From Chiua virens (lineage: Eukaryota > Basidiomycota > Agaricomycetes > Boletales > Boletaceae), in the NCBI GenBank assembly GCA_019787685.1, contig JAHNUO010000055.1, positions 1-64,000 of the forward strand: a stretch of 64,000 nucleotides of DNA. Direction: 5' to 3'. Below the pieces are notes generated by a model. It had not been told where the DNA came from. It worked only from the letters and a program-made list of their open reading frames with translations, and did no database searches. Positions 48,318 to 60,174 of this stretch are shown one piece after another (the stretch's first letter is position 1; every line of letters starts with the position of its first letter). Position numbers and translations under genes: made by a program.

Positions 48318-49676
48318 TTACATCCAAACCCGTCCTGTCCCACCACAGTTATCACATGTCGTCACGTCAATTAACATGAACGTCTGTACACCCGAGCCGC
48401 CACACCGCACGCACAGGCGCCCACCTAGCCTGGGATCACCAGGTGAGACGGCAATCGCCTCCGGTACTGGAGGTATGCCGTATGGAGATAACGGATTCCG
48501 GACGTAGTATGACGCTCCACTTGGTGCATGAATGGAATGGGGCTGGGACACGGATCGGTTATGGTGTGGATGTTGAGGCGGTGGCGGGAACAGGCTAGAG
48601 CTTTGCTGTGGTGCATAGGCAGAGCTCGAAGGCGACCCCGCGTTAAGCCCACTGTACTGAGGCGGTACAAATCTCGGCAGGGGACGCTGCATTCTGGGAT
48701 CGTTCCCCGAGGGAGACCAATTCGTATATCCAAGTGCACCGGAATATGGCTTGCCATATTTTTCCCAGCATTTGCGACATGGATGGGAGGGATCGTAGTT
48801 CTTGTAGCCTGTGTTCTTGCCTGTTTTACATGAATACATGCATCGTTTCGCAGGGATTGAGAACTCACATTTAACACACAAGTGATCCCTGGGGTAGACA
48901 AGTAGATTTCCACCTCGTAACAGTGGATGTCCAGGTACAGGTCTCCGTGTCGGGGATCCATCATCGGGTACCATTGGTGGTGAAGAATGGGGCGGGGTCG
49001 ACGCAGGGCGAGGTAGAGGCGGCCCTGGTGGTCCTGGAGGTAATGCGTACATGGTGCTCGTACTCGTGCCAGAGTACGGGGCAGCGTACGCCCCAGCATT
49101 GGCTCTCTGTGCAATCATTCGTTCCTCATGTGCACCCGACACAACGTCCGCGATTTCCCGGACAGTATCGAACAGTGCACCGAAAAGGCCGCCTCCGCCT
49201 ACATTCTGCCGCTGACGGTACTGTTGTTGAGATTGCCAGGGGACCAGACCTGGATGTGATACTTGTGGGTAGTGATAACTGTGACCAGAGCCCGTGAAGG
49301 ATGGTTGAACTGGCTGGGAAACTGGTGGAGGTGGGTTTGAATACAGAGATGATGATGGAAGCGGAGGCCCTTGCTGAAAAGGCCGTGGCGGTCCAATTCC
49401 AAGCGTTTCCTCACCGACACTCACGTTTGCAGACGGTGTGTAGGGGGGAGGAAGATCATCATCGATGTCGTCCGTCTCTATCGGCGGCGGTGCAGTGTCT
49501 GCAGGGGTAGTACGACTTGAAGACGCAGGGATTTCTGGCCGGGGAGGCGGATCGGGTGGTGGAGAGAAGCTACGTGATTCAGACGGAAGCGGTGGAAGTG
49601 GAGGAGATGGTGGTCTTACTACGACCTCAGGCTTGTTTGACGGCGGATGACTTCGAAACGGATTTCTGCTGGACAT
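48318..49676 (-). CDS. Hua1-like proline-rich zinc-finger protein
   Basis: A single exon of 452 residues from ATG 49674-49676 to the stop at 48318. The N-terminal 260 residues are disordered and very proline-rich (RPPSPPLPPLPSESRSFSPP, DDDLPPPYTPS), with a PPPY motif that could bind WW-domain ubiquitin ligases. A central cysteine domain reads DHLCVKCEFSIPAKRCMYSC then HPCRKCWEKYG. The C-terminus holds a DnaJ-like four-cysteine finger, CVRCGGSGVQTF and CDNCGGTGRVW. This arrangement matches yeast Hua1, a cytosolic protein tied to actin patches and endocytosis. The role here is inferred from that likeness. Confidence 0.85.
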   Translation of the reverse strand: MSSRNPFRSHPPSNKPEVVVRPPSPPLPPLPSESRSFSPPPDPPPRPEIPASSSRTTPADTAPPPIETDDIDDDLPPPYTPSANVSVGEETLGIGPPRPFQQGPPLPSSSLYSNPPPPVSQPVQPSFTGSGHSYHYPQVSHPGLVPWQSQQQYRQRQNVGGGGLFGALFDTVREIADVVSGAHEERMIAQRANAGAYAAPYSGTSTSTMYALPPGPPGPPLPRPASTPPHSSPPMVPDDGSPTRRPVPGHPLLRGGNLLVYPRDHLCVKCEFSIPAKRCMYSCKTGKNTGYKNYDPSHPCRKCWEKYGKPYSGALGYTNWSPSGNDPRMQRPLPRFVPPQYSGLNAGSPSSSAYAPQQSSSLFPPPPQHPHHNRSVSQPHSIHAPSGASYYVRNPLSPYGIPPVPEAIAVSPGDPRLGGRLCVRCGGSGVQTFMLIDVTTCDNCGGTGRVWM

Positions 49677-51500
49677 GAGCGTTATTCGTGCAACTATAAT
49701 GTCAAATGAAAGATCCAATGGAATCGACTGCGGTTGCCGGAGCAGCGGTGGCCATATCAGCGCCAAGTTGTAATATTCGGAGATTCAAATGTAATATTGC
49801 CACGTCAAAATATTCTGGTCAAGAAAATCATAGTACTTACATAAATGTTGTAAGGTCAGTTGTGCGTAATACTACAGTACTAGGGTTGGAACAATATATG
49901 TGAATTCAATCAAGCTCTTCCTTGATTGGCGTGTCTTTGGATTGGCCGGTGGTGTACGATGATGTGAATAGTAACAAGAGACGAGCAGCGTATAAACTAA
50001 TTGACGCAAGGTGAGATGGACGACACTGTGTCCAAAGCATAGGACAGTCGGACAGAATGGTCCGCCGCACTGTCGAAACGCTTGGAAGGTTCCTCGGAGG
50101 ACTTAACCACCAACCATTAGCGGCGCGCTGGGGCGACGGGTGGGCATGTCCGTTAAACTAGAGCTGGGCACTGGTACGCTCGAATGGAAGTAAGACATTC
50201 AAGCTAGCACCAGGTGACGGCCCTGCATATGTCGACCCATCGAATTCAGTTAATCACTGAAAGTATACAAGCGGTCTGATATACTAAACGAAAGGCATCC
50301 TTGATCTGGCCTCTTAGTCGGACTGCTTGTGTGCCTGGCTGGATCTGCCAGCTCCAGTTGAATATTTGTACTGGCGGACCTAGGACGTTAGCGTAATATA
50401 CATGCCTGCTCAAGACGGAAACTTACATATGACAGTATGTTCACTCTGAAAGACATAAGTACTGTTCATCTTTCGTCGAGAGAAGCAGCGAGGAATCTAT
50501 GGGCTTGGCCGTGTTGCAATGCCTTGATTCATGTCGCCAATTGATTCTATATCGATTGGCCGGAATCAACGACAATGGGAAACGATACGGAGATGTGGAA
50601 CATACTCGCTCCACAAAAATATCTTTGGTAGCTAGGGCCAGAGTACAGCAAATAACTTGGCAAGTTCCGATTGAGAAAATTCAACGCATCCATTTTCTTT
50701 GCTCTTCTGGAGCGAGATTTAGATTTATTACTTTGCATTGGAAAAAAGAGAGAAACCTGAATGTACGAAAGCATAGTCGTGATGCGGCCAATAAGAATGG
50801 TCTTTGAAGCGAAGTTGCTGGTTTTTTGAATGAGCTGAATGGTAGGTTCGAGCGGATTCCCCATCTTCTTCTGTTTCCTGGCTGATGTGGGTGTCTTACC
50901 AATCCCGTGATGTTTCCCCCACCTGTACGCTCTCGGGATCTTTTTTTGAAGTTTGTCGATGTCTTAAGATTGCTACATGTGACGGCTGAATCTCTTTCTC
51001 GAGGGTGACGAGGTTCATGCAAAGCAGATGAAAAGAAACGTGGTCAATGCGGATGAGCGCCCGGAGGGCTCTGGAAGGGAAAGGATTGAAAGGGGATCAA
51101 AGTGCAAATGATGATTCAGCTTATTGGTGAGCCCGATAAGCGGGGTAAGGCTAGTAACGCACTCCATGGGTGAACACCATGATCAACGGAGAGGGAACAA
51201 TTCTCACATCTAGCATATATAGCCACATAAAGGCTATAAGCGTGTCTCTGTTCTCCGCATTCATAGTGCGTCGTGGTCAAGGGTATATTCCCCAACTGGT
51301 ACGAATGGCTTCGTTTCATCTCGATGACAATCATCCCATATCATCCCATGGAATCTTCCATTTTGCCATCCTTTCGCACCGGTTCTTGCATGGTACGGAC
51401 GACGCGAGGTTGGTCGTGGTTTAAGGACCCTGACATTCAGAGAACTTAAAAATGGGGACTTGAGCCCCAAGGTCAAGGAGTGAAAGTTAGTATAAAATCT
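49677..51500. other. Gene-poor interval
   Basis: About 1.8 kb. Short frames only (50499-50807 plus, 50681-51022 minus), overlapping and unlike known families. It contains the Hua1-like promoter. Confidence 0.4.
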
Positions 51501-51950
51501 TCACTGCCTCGCCACTTGTTCCAGGAACCCAATCTGGAGAGTCATGTCGACTTGGTCTATGTCCACAACCTCGACGACAGTCGATGTATTGGGGATGTAT
51601 CGTGTACCTCCACACGATCAAATCTGGTACAATGGATTTGCAGTTAGACTCACGAACACGATCGCCACCACTGCAGCCACGCCAGCGCGTGTGGTGTAGT
51701 GCGAGTTGGACCAATTCAACCCCATACTCGCGACCCGAATTAAACACCACGGATTAACCGTGTCTGTGAGCAACTCTACGGAACTCGCTGATGATTGACG
51801 AATCAACGAAAGGCACATATCCTTCGGTGATTGTGTCTGGAACAAGCTCGTACTCTTGCTTGACGGGGAATGTTGTTTCAAAGGTGTCGAAATAAGAGCA
51901 CGGGCTCACTTACGTGATCCTTATAACTAAACCGCTTGGTGTGGTTGCTC
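51501..51950 (-). CDS. Unassigned coding-like segment divergent from the Pom34-like gene
   Basis: Minus-strand stretches read like protein in three different phases. These are FETTFPVKQEYELVPDTI with FVDSSIISEFRRVAH (51880-51755), NPWCLIRVASMGLNWSNSHY with TTRAGVAAVVAIVFV (51760-51650), and PNTSTVVEVVDIDQVDMTLQ to IGFLEQVARQ with a stop at 51501-51503. Introns or indels would be needed to join them, and I found no fully consistent set. I do not recognise a family. It may be a small gene with micro-introns or a decayed one. Confidence 0.3.
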
Positions 51951-51982
51951 GTCTTCAATTGAACTTCACAATCAAATCGACG

Positions 51983-52858
51983 ATGGCCACGAAAAGTTCC
52001 ACTCCAATGTCCCCCGCGTCTCTGCTGTTTACCACATCCAAAGCCAAAGAGCTCGCCCATTTCTCGAAACCTCACAAGAACGAAGCATTCTTGCGATTGC
52101 GCAACTCGACGCTCTCCCTCGTGACCCTCGTGTTGCTCACATACTTGCTCCCCGTCCCATCGTTGTGGACAGCTTTCAATTTCGTACGCGGAGAGTGTGT
52201 TGTCGATGCGTTTGGGGCTATCTGTGCTGCTGGTATGCGAACAGCTCGCGTTGGCTTTGGGCTCCGACTGAGACCTTTCTATTTTTTTTCCCAAATACCG
52301 TAGAGATTGTGCTGTCAGGCTTGCTTGCGCTCAACTTCGTTCAGGCTGCCATCGCCATTCGGTATCCGCGATCACCACTTCCATCCCTTCCTTCACCTGC
52401 CAAAAACGCGCTGACCCCTCAAGGCCAGAAAAAACGGCGGGCAATCTTGTCTCCCGGTGTGAGTACCCCTTGACGGTTGATATTGACGTCGATGCTGATC
52501 TGGGCGATATTGGTGGTGTCGATAGACGAGTCCACAGACACAACGGTCCTTCAGTTCATCGTACGTCCCCTCGCCCGTATCGACACCTTCACGAACATTG
52601 CACTATTCCGTGCCTAGCACGCCATCCCCATTCGGCGCGTCCCTCGGGGTTTCTACAAGCACTGCGCCATCGACTCCGTCGCCTTCGCTTGCTGCGTACC
52701 ATGGAAAACATCCTCCCTCCCTCGGACGTTCGTTGTTTTCTGCATACATCTCGAATAGGCACGATGCTCATTATAGTCGTTTGTCTGTCTTATTAGGTGC
52801 TTTCACTGGATCGACGCTCAGTCGACTGGCGGACGATTCCGACGACGACAACTCATGA
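51983..52858 (+). CDS. POM34: Pom34-like nuclear pore membrane protein
   Basis: ATG at 51983-51985. The N-terminal block AHFSKPHKNEAFLRLRNSTL is followed by a first membrane helix (LVTLVLLTYLLPVPSLW). An intron at about 52190-52310 leads to a second helix, EIVLSGLLALNFVQAAIAIRY. A Ser/Pro-rich tail follows, interrupted by another GTGAGT intron near 52460-52530, with repeated SSxPSPxSTPS-type runs and an acidic end LADDSDDDNS (stop 52856-52858). Two close membrane helices with a long phosphorylatable tail are the design of fungal Pom34, which anchors the pore in the nuclear envelope with Pom152 and Ndc1. Assignment rests on this layout and remembered family blocks. Confidence 0.72.
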
Positions 52859-53004
52859 TGATCATGATGTTTCCATCCTTCATTCGTGCATTTTTCTCGT
52901 GCATATGCCTTTCTTGTATAGAACACAAGTTCTCTCAATGATGCCATTACCTTTCCACACGGAAGATCCAATCTCTTTCCCAGGTAACATGTCAGGCGGA
53001 CAAG

Positions 53005-54015
53005 TCACAGTATCACTTCCCCCTTTGCAAACAGTATTGCGTTCCCCCTTAACACGACAACCTCTCTCTTCTCGTCGAGCGTGATCCACAGATCTGCTCC
53101 TCGCGGGCTGACTTGCTTAACATGTGTCTGCTCTCCTTGCTTGATCCCACTCGCAGGCAGCGATGCATAGTACGGCACCATAAGTGTATGCGCATTCCCA
53201 CAGACATGATCTTCCGGGAGTTCTAGGGCAGGCGCAAACACGCGTGACTCGAATGTATGTACTTTACCGGGGGTGAGATGGCACAGGGTGACGGCATCAG
53301 ACACACCCTCATGGACCTGCAACGAACTTATCGATGAACTGGTCTCGTGCAAGGACCGAACACTCACGAGTGCGTGTGGATCAACATTTCGACCATCGAG
53401 TTGTTCATCGGCGTTGAGCACCACCATCATGTGAAACGAGAGCCGCCCCGTGCCGCGGCCAACAAACTGGACATCGAGGTCCGCCGCGTCTTTTCGGAGC
53501 GCTCGCGCTACCGCTTGGTGTACACGGTCCCTGTCTGCTCCAAGGATTGGCTCCACGGGCGTGACAGGGAGCTCGATCTGGTATAACGTGCCATCTGAAT
53601 CGGCGTCCACACTAGGTGCAGGAACGGCACAAGCACTGATGATCAAGCCTGAGGCTGTTCTGAAACGTAACGCGCCATCTCCTCTCAGCTTTAGCTCTGG
53701 GAGTAAACCCCGATGGATCGTCATGGTGGTTGCCAGCGTGCCGTGGCCGCAGGTGGGTAGTTGACAGCCGGGTAGGAAGTACCGGATGTCGAAGAGATTG
53801 TCGTCGGTCTCGCCGGGGGGTGCAACGAATACGGTGACAGGCTGGGCGAACGACTTGGCGACGGCACCCATAGTGTCGATATTTATGATCGGTGTGGAAA
53901 GATCGGATGGGGCGGGGTTGAGGGCGCCGCGGGGGAGGGCGACGATGGCTGCTGGGTTCCCTCCGAGAGAAGAACGCGTGAAGGCGTTGACGATCACGAA
54001 GGGGAAGGTCACCAT
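53005..54015 (-). CDS. PhzF-fold isomerase-like protein, copy 1
   Basis: Phenazine-biosynthesis-like fold; relatives isomerise or epimerise small metabolites, and the substrate here is unknown. ATG 54013-54015 starts VIVNAFTRSSLGGNPAAIV, the family opening. CGHGTLATTM and PEDHVCGNAHTL are the other two core blocks. A 51-base stretch (53317-53367) begins GTGAGT, ends CAG and lies exactly where copy 2 needs an intron, so I treat it as an intron that happens to keep the frame; the spliced product is 319 residues. The usual SET-F-V catalytic glutamate segment reads QPVTVFV, and the normal EDP before the second motif is EDH. Lies directly downstream of copy 2 on the same strand. Confidence 0.9.
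   Translation of the reverse strand: MVTFPFVIVNAFTRSSLGGNPAAIVALPRGALNPAPSDLSTPIINIDTMGAVAKSFAQPVTVFVAPPGETDDNLFDIRYFLPGCQLPTCGHGTLATTMTIHRGLLPELKLRGDGALRFRTASGLIISACAVPAPSVDADSDGTLYQIELPVTPVEPILGADRDRVHQAVARALRKDAADLDVQFVGRGTGRLSFHMMVVLNADEQLDGRNVDPHALVSVRSLHETSSSISSLQVHEGVSDAVTLCHLTPGKVHTFESRVFAPALELPEDHVCGNAHTLMVPYYASLPASGIKQGEQTHVKQVSPRGADLWITLDEKREVVVLRGNAILFAKGEVIL
53317..53367 (-). other. In-frame 51-base intron of PhzF copy 1
   Basis: Donor GTGAGT, acceptor TTGCAG, length divisible by three and free of stops. Position and phase equal the 55-base intron of copy 2. Gene finders could miss it and add 17 false residues. Confidence 0.8.
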
Positions 54016-54762
54016 CGTGCGTATGGGCCGGTCGAAGGAGTGCTCGTAAAGACAAGTTGTACTTCAAGTTGATACGTACATATTCCTACGGTCGAGTCAC
54101 ATCTTGCCTCGTGGGGGAACCTGCATTTCAATGAGGACATCTGACATTCGAGCTATTCTTGTACCGGGATCTAGTACCAGTCAGCGCTACAGCATAGTTA
54201 TGCCATTGACTCGGGCCAATACATTACCTTGTTTACCCGGAATTTCGTCACGCTTGAAGGTTAAGATCACACACTTGCAAATCAAATGCTCTCCGGACCA
54301 AATGCTCTCCGGACTCGGAGATCAATATGTATGTGAACTGAGTTGGAGTGGAGGCATATTGCGTATAGATGACTGTGCCGGCGCCCGTCAAGTTGAACCC
54401 GTCGAGGACATAATCCTCTTTTCGAAGACAATGACCAGGATATCCACTTCCCGCAAGAACTCTTCAAACTCGTTTGGATGGGTGTTGGTATACTTCATCG
54501 AACTAGATAAATTATCGTGCCAGTGTGAGACAGCTCTCAATCAATTCGACTAGACGGATAATACACCGAACTTGGAAAAGCGTTGAAGGCTTACCAAGGG
54601 CAATTTTGAAGTGGCTATGCAACAATATCTTTGGTCTCACAACTACGCACTGCCTCAGTGACTGCACAACGCAAGTGACTTTCTTCCAAAGGGTTCAACA
54701 AACCCTGGTCCACTTCACTTGAAAGTTCCTTCCAAAGTAACGTCTAACTACTGGTGGACAAG
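54016..54762. other. Spacer between the two PhzF genes
   Basis: About 0.75 kb, presumably the promoter of copy 1 and the 3' end of copy 2. An imperfect doubled segment (ggaccaaatgctctccgga) occurs near 54285-54315. No gene seen. Confidence 0.4.
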
Positions 54763-55780
54763 TCAGAGCATCAGTTCTCCCTTTGCAAACAATTTCGCAT
54801 TCCCCTTGATCGCGATACCCTTCTCGCCGAGTGTTACCCACAAGTCTCCTCCTCGCGGGCTAACTTGCCTGACGTGTACTTGCTCCCCTTGTCGGATCCT
54901 GCTCCCGGGCAGTGATGCATAATAAGGCACCATCAGTGTATGCGCACTCCCGCACACAGGATCTTCCGGGAGCCCATTGGCAGGCGCAAACACGCGTGAC
55001 TCCAATACATGCGATTTTCTCGGGGTGAGATGGGACAAGCTGGTGATGGTAAACGGGCCCGCGTCGATCTGCGAGATGGTTGGCGAGGGTGTCTCGGGCA
55101 TCGACAAGGGCCAAAACACTCACCAACGCTTGCGGGTGAATGTCCCAACCATCGAGTTCTTCGTCAGTGTCGAGCACTACCATGAGGAAACACGAGAATG
55201 ACCCTGTTCCGCGAGCGACAAATTGAAGGTCGAGACACATCGCGTCTTTTTGAAGCGCACGTGCGACCGCTTGGTGAACGCGGTCTCTATCTGTTCCTAG
55301 CAGCGGGACGATGGGTGTGACAGCGAGCTCGATCTCGTAAAGCGTCCCGTCGTCGCGATCATTGTTGTCACCATCACAGGATTGCGGGACGGCGCTGGCG
55401 CTGATTATCAGGCCCTCGCGCGTTCTGAAACGCAACGCTGCATCCTCTTTGCTTCTGTTTGCGTTCACACCCGGAAGCAGACCACTGCAAATCGCCATCG
55501 TGGTCGCCAGTGTGCCATGGCCGCAGACAGGGACTTCACAACCCGGGACAAAGAATCGGATGTCAAATACGTCGTCGTCTGTTCCGGTGGGGGATGGGGC
55601 TGCGACGAAGACGGTGACAGGTTGCGCCAAGGACTTGGCGATAGTGCCCATGGTTGGGGTACCTATGATCGTCTGCGCGGGGTTGAGGGCACCGCGGGGG
55701 AGGTGCACGACGGCCGCTGGGTTTCCTCCTAGAGCAGAACGCGTGAACGCGTTGATGATCACGTATGGGAAGGACGGCAT
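54763..55780 (-). CDS. PhzF-fold isomerase-like protein, copy 2
   Basis: ATG 55778-55780. Opening VIINAFTRSALGGNPAAVV, then AKSLAQPVTVFVAAP, CGHGTLATTMA, and after the intron PEDPVCGSAHTLMV and a tail ending LFAKGELML. The frame appears to shift at about 55120, but a GTGAGT...CAG intron of 55 bases (55069-55123) restores it, giving 320 residues, one more than copy 1. Acidic inserts (NNDRDDGTLYEIEL) differ between copies. As in copy 1, the position normally held by the catalytic Glu is not Glu. The conserved Asp in EDPVCG and the His in CGHGT are present. Confidence 0.9.
55069..55123 (-). other. 55-base intron of PhzF copy 2
   Basis: Donor GTGAGT at 55118-55123, acceptor CAG at 55069-55071. 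Removing it fuses two frames that are otherwise offset. Confidence 0.85.
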
Positions 55781-56847
55781 GAAAGCTATGGACAGGTCGA
55801 AGAAGGGGAGAGTAGACTCGAGTCAAGCTGAGTCACCTTACAATAGGATGTTATATAAAATGTCGACCTGTATCAATGGATCCTAATCAATAGTCGTCGT
55901 CCCCGGCCCTCACAAGGGCTCACCTCGTCTGATCCGAGTTAGTCGCCACCTCGCGTACTTCCACTGCGAAAAATATTAATGTAACAATGTACACTCGATT
56001 TCCTTGATTAATGGGTTTTTGTTCGGTCAAAAGCTGTCATGGAAACAACACCGTTTCTACTCACTGCCACCATGATTTGGTATGGCATCACAACTTTTTC
56101 CAACACGGTCCAGCTTGAGTCGCCTGGATCGCCTCGTCACCAGGTGGCCCATACTTTACCAGCCAACTTTAAACGTGTAACTTTCTGACTTTGTTCCGAA
56201 TGGCTGTTTGTTGACGACATTGTTGTTACTATGTTAGTTCCTACCACTCTCTTGAGACGCGTCAGTGCTCGACTGCGCTTAGGCGCGCCAGTGGCGCGCA
56301 CATCAGCGGTGCCGACGACGTTACAGCAAAGCGATAGACGTAACTCCAACCGGGGCGTGGTTTCCTGTGAATTACACCGGCGGTGGACGCCTTGAAAGCT
56401 CTGGACCTCGTCCACGCGAACCGTGTAAGTGTCCAGGCACCCGAAATTATCCCCGATTATCACCAAAGTAAGTATGCTAGTGAGCAAGGATGCTTTCTTG
56501 GCAACCGATATAGTTCTTAATCAAGATAAAGTTCTCAAGTTAACTGCACGTCGACGGCCCGGCCGCTTGACAAGCAACGTTACGGGTCAAGGTACTTGCT
56601 TCTCTCCTGGAGAACGTCCCGTTTATCCACATTGACACGCTTCCTCGGCCTCCGTATCGTGTAATGCAGCCATGTGGTGATTCTTTTCCCTATCGAGGTA
56701 AGATGTTGCGGCCTTGCGTGGCAGTAGGTGACAGCATCTATTACGATAACATGGCTGGACGCGCTAGTCCTTTTGTAGAACGCATCGTGGCAGGGTATGC
56801 GGCACACACTCCCCTCATAACTTGGGCTCTCATCCAATGGCGCTGTA
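55781..56847. other. Intergenic, between PhzF copy 2 and the DUF6533 gene
   Basis: About 1.1 kb between divergent genes. No domain-bearing frame. Likely holds both promoters. Confidence 0.4.
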
Positions 56848-57896
56848 ATGGAGGGACCGACCCTGCAAGATCTTTGGGTGTCTCGCGTCACGGCCATCAA
56901 CGCATGTGCGTCCGATGCGGTCTATGTCAACGTCGGTGTGCTGAGAGTGCTTGTTGTCAGTTTCAGCGCTCGTCCTTGTGGTCTGGGATTGGCTCATATG
57001 TCTTGACGAGGAGATTACTTGGATATGGCCGTGCGTGTTTCATGGTTCGATACCTTCCACAGATGCTTATCCTAATAATCCTATGTTCATAGTCAACCAC
57101 TCTCGACGATACACAAATGGATATATCTCTTTTGTCGATATGCACCATTTGGTTGCCACACGTGCGTGCAAAATCCCGTTATTGCGGCGATCGCCAATCA
57201 TTTTCTTGGTAACAGAATCAATATCTTGTTTGTGCGCCGGATGGAACAGCACGGTAAATTCTCGATATCGACTTGTCGGATGTGGCTTGCCTATCAAGGA
57301 GTTGTTGTCGAGATATTTTTGGCGGTCGTTGAAGGATTGCTCATGATCAGAGGTATTGTCTCTCTCTTTGTTCCTCTCCAGTCCAGCGTGTAACACATCT
57401 CTCAGTTTACGCGCTGTGGGGTCGCAGCAGACGGATATTCACCTTTCTCGCACTTTCCCTGGCTATCGAAATTTCATGTTTCGCTATCAGCCTCAGTATC
57501 ATCGTAGGAAATGCATACTTCAATGAGCTTTGTATTTTCAACAAACCTCCACTTCTCTACGTTCTTTTCAGGTAATTCATTTTCTCCGCAGAGATTCAGC
57601 CTTCATCTCTTCCTATCCTTAGCGTCGCTGCGTTAGCCATGCAACTCTCTATCATCATCCTCACGCTCTCCAAAAGTCCATTACGTAGGACGCAACAGCC
57701 CGCTCTTGTTACATTTGTGACAAGAGAAGGCAGCGTTGTGTCGTTTACCGTTTGTGGTATGTCTTTCGTCCTATTCTTCAATCGGACTCCATTCTTAGTC
57801 AATGTTGACCCGCGTACCTCATTTCTGAAAGCGTTACTCATCGCTAGTTTTGTATATCTTTTACTTGATACCAAATACGGCGATATCATCTTCTAG
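56848..57896 (+). CDS. DUF6533 multi-pass membrane protein
   Basis: Agaricomycetes carry many such seven-helix-like proteins of unknown role. ATG 56848-56850 begins MEGPTLQDLWVSRVTAINA. A 55-base intron (56906-56960) leads to the family signature SALVLVVWDWLICLDEEITW. A second intron of about 60 bases precedes KWIYLFCRYAPFGC. Later exons read VYALWGRSRRIFTFLALSLA and FAISLSIIVGNAYF, then LPILSVAALAMQLSIIILTL and ALVTFVTREGSVVSFTVCG. The stop at 57894-57896 is the first in-frame one; an intron starting GTATGT at about 57759 could instead lead to a different C-terminus. Helices alternate with short basic loops. Confidence 0.75.
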
Positions 57897-58858
57897 TGCG
57901 TATCTCATTTCGGTTCCTCTACCGTGCTTTGAACTCAGGAGCGCTTTACTCTCAATATGCAGTTGGGTGTTGTCGATCTTGTCAGTGTGCGTAAGTGAAT
58001 TTTGATTTTTTTTTTTTTACGTTGCAGCGCATTGCCGACAAACTTTTGGTAGGGTTGTAGACTGGTTCTTGCTGTACATCGATTCTCCTCCAGCGCGAAT
58101 CTAGGGGAATCGTGGATCGAGGAGGTATGCTTTACGTCGGTATGCATCATCGAGCCGGAGCCGGAGCCGGAGCCAGATGCGTCGCCATGAGGGCGATCCC
58201 GCACGAGACGGGTTATATCATATCTATGTCTGCCCAAGGGTCTCGTGACTTGACGTGGCCTAGGCGGGCTCTTCACGTCGTGTCGGTTGGACGTGCCCGC
58301 GTCAGGAACGCGAGGGCGGGGATCGCAAGGGTGACCGAGTTTTTCTGTTGTCGATCGAGGCACGTTGGTGTTGCCCGTGGTGTCATTAACCCTAGGAAGG
58401 TGGACGCGGACATTCAGATTCGTCGAGTCCGTGTACCATTCTCGGTGCACTGGGTGTTATATTTTTCTCCACTACTTATCACCCCATGTTTCTTACGAGA
58501 TTACGAACGCAACGAGTCTCTGGAATATTGATATGGATTTGTTTCAACTCCGGGTCCGAGTCCCCGATGGCACAGAACGTGATCAAGTTTGGAAAGTATT
58601 ATCATCTGGCCAGGGAACTAAGCTGAAAGTACATCAGATGGCATCGGTGTTCATATCCTCGCAGGGGATCAATATCAATCATAGTCAGTGCATGGGCTGT
58701 GGTTGTGTACTCCGCATGATCATGATCGCACTGGTATGAACCCTTTCAATCCATGGTCTCTAACTTAGTGACGGCGGAACTATGATCAAAGCATATCTTT
58801 TGCTACATTCAGTACTCAACACAGACGTACGTTAATGTTACTGACAATGATTGCGACG
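57897..58858. other. Intergenic or 3' region of the DUF6533 gene
   Basis: About 1 kb. Contains a T tract at about 58006-58018 and a short tandem hexamer (gccgga repeated, 58152-58172). An open plus-strand frame (58365-58739) has no known domain. Confidence 0.4.
58152..58172 (+). repeat. Short tandem hexanucleotide repeat
   Basis: About three and a half copies of GAGCCG. No function assigned. Confidence 0.6.
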
Positions 58859-59939
<1,081 letters not shown>

Positions 59940-60067
59940 TTACACATGGCTCGTTTCACTCCAGTCCAAATTCAACTCACTCGATCAGAGTCAGAGTCTC
60001 TGTCTGGCTGATCACCTCAGTATCCTGTTTCAAATCGCACCAGCTATACCGCTATGATCACCCGTCG

Positions 60068-60074
60068 TATAAAA
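60068..60074 (+). promoter_or_regulatory. TATA box of laccase D
   Basis: TATAAAA, 101 bases upstream of the laccase D ATG, inside the 264-base divergent interval shared with TGS1. Confidence 0.55.
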
Positions 60075-60174
60075 CCGAGGTCGAAGTCTCGTCCTTTTCT
60101 GCCATCCTCGAGCTCGACGATCTCTCAAGCCCTCAAGTCCACGCCTGTCTCAACTCAACTCTCGGGCACTCAAG

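Noticed and set aside
55563..55886. Plus-strand frames opposite the PhzF genes, up to 174 codons.
   Set aside because: Antisense shadows of the GC-rich PhzF coding sequence.
57935..58531. Overlapping open frames on both strands (171 and 139 codons).
   Set aside because: Arg/His/Gly-rich translations on both strands, no family likeness; the tandem hexamer explains part of the openness.
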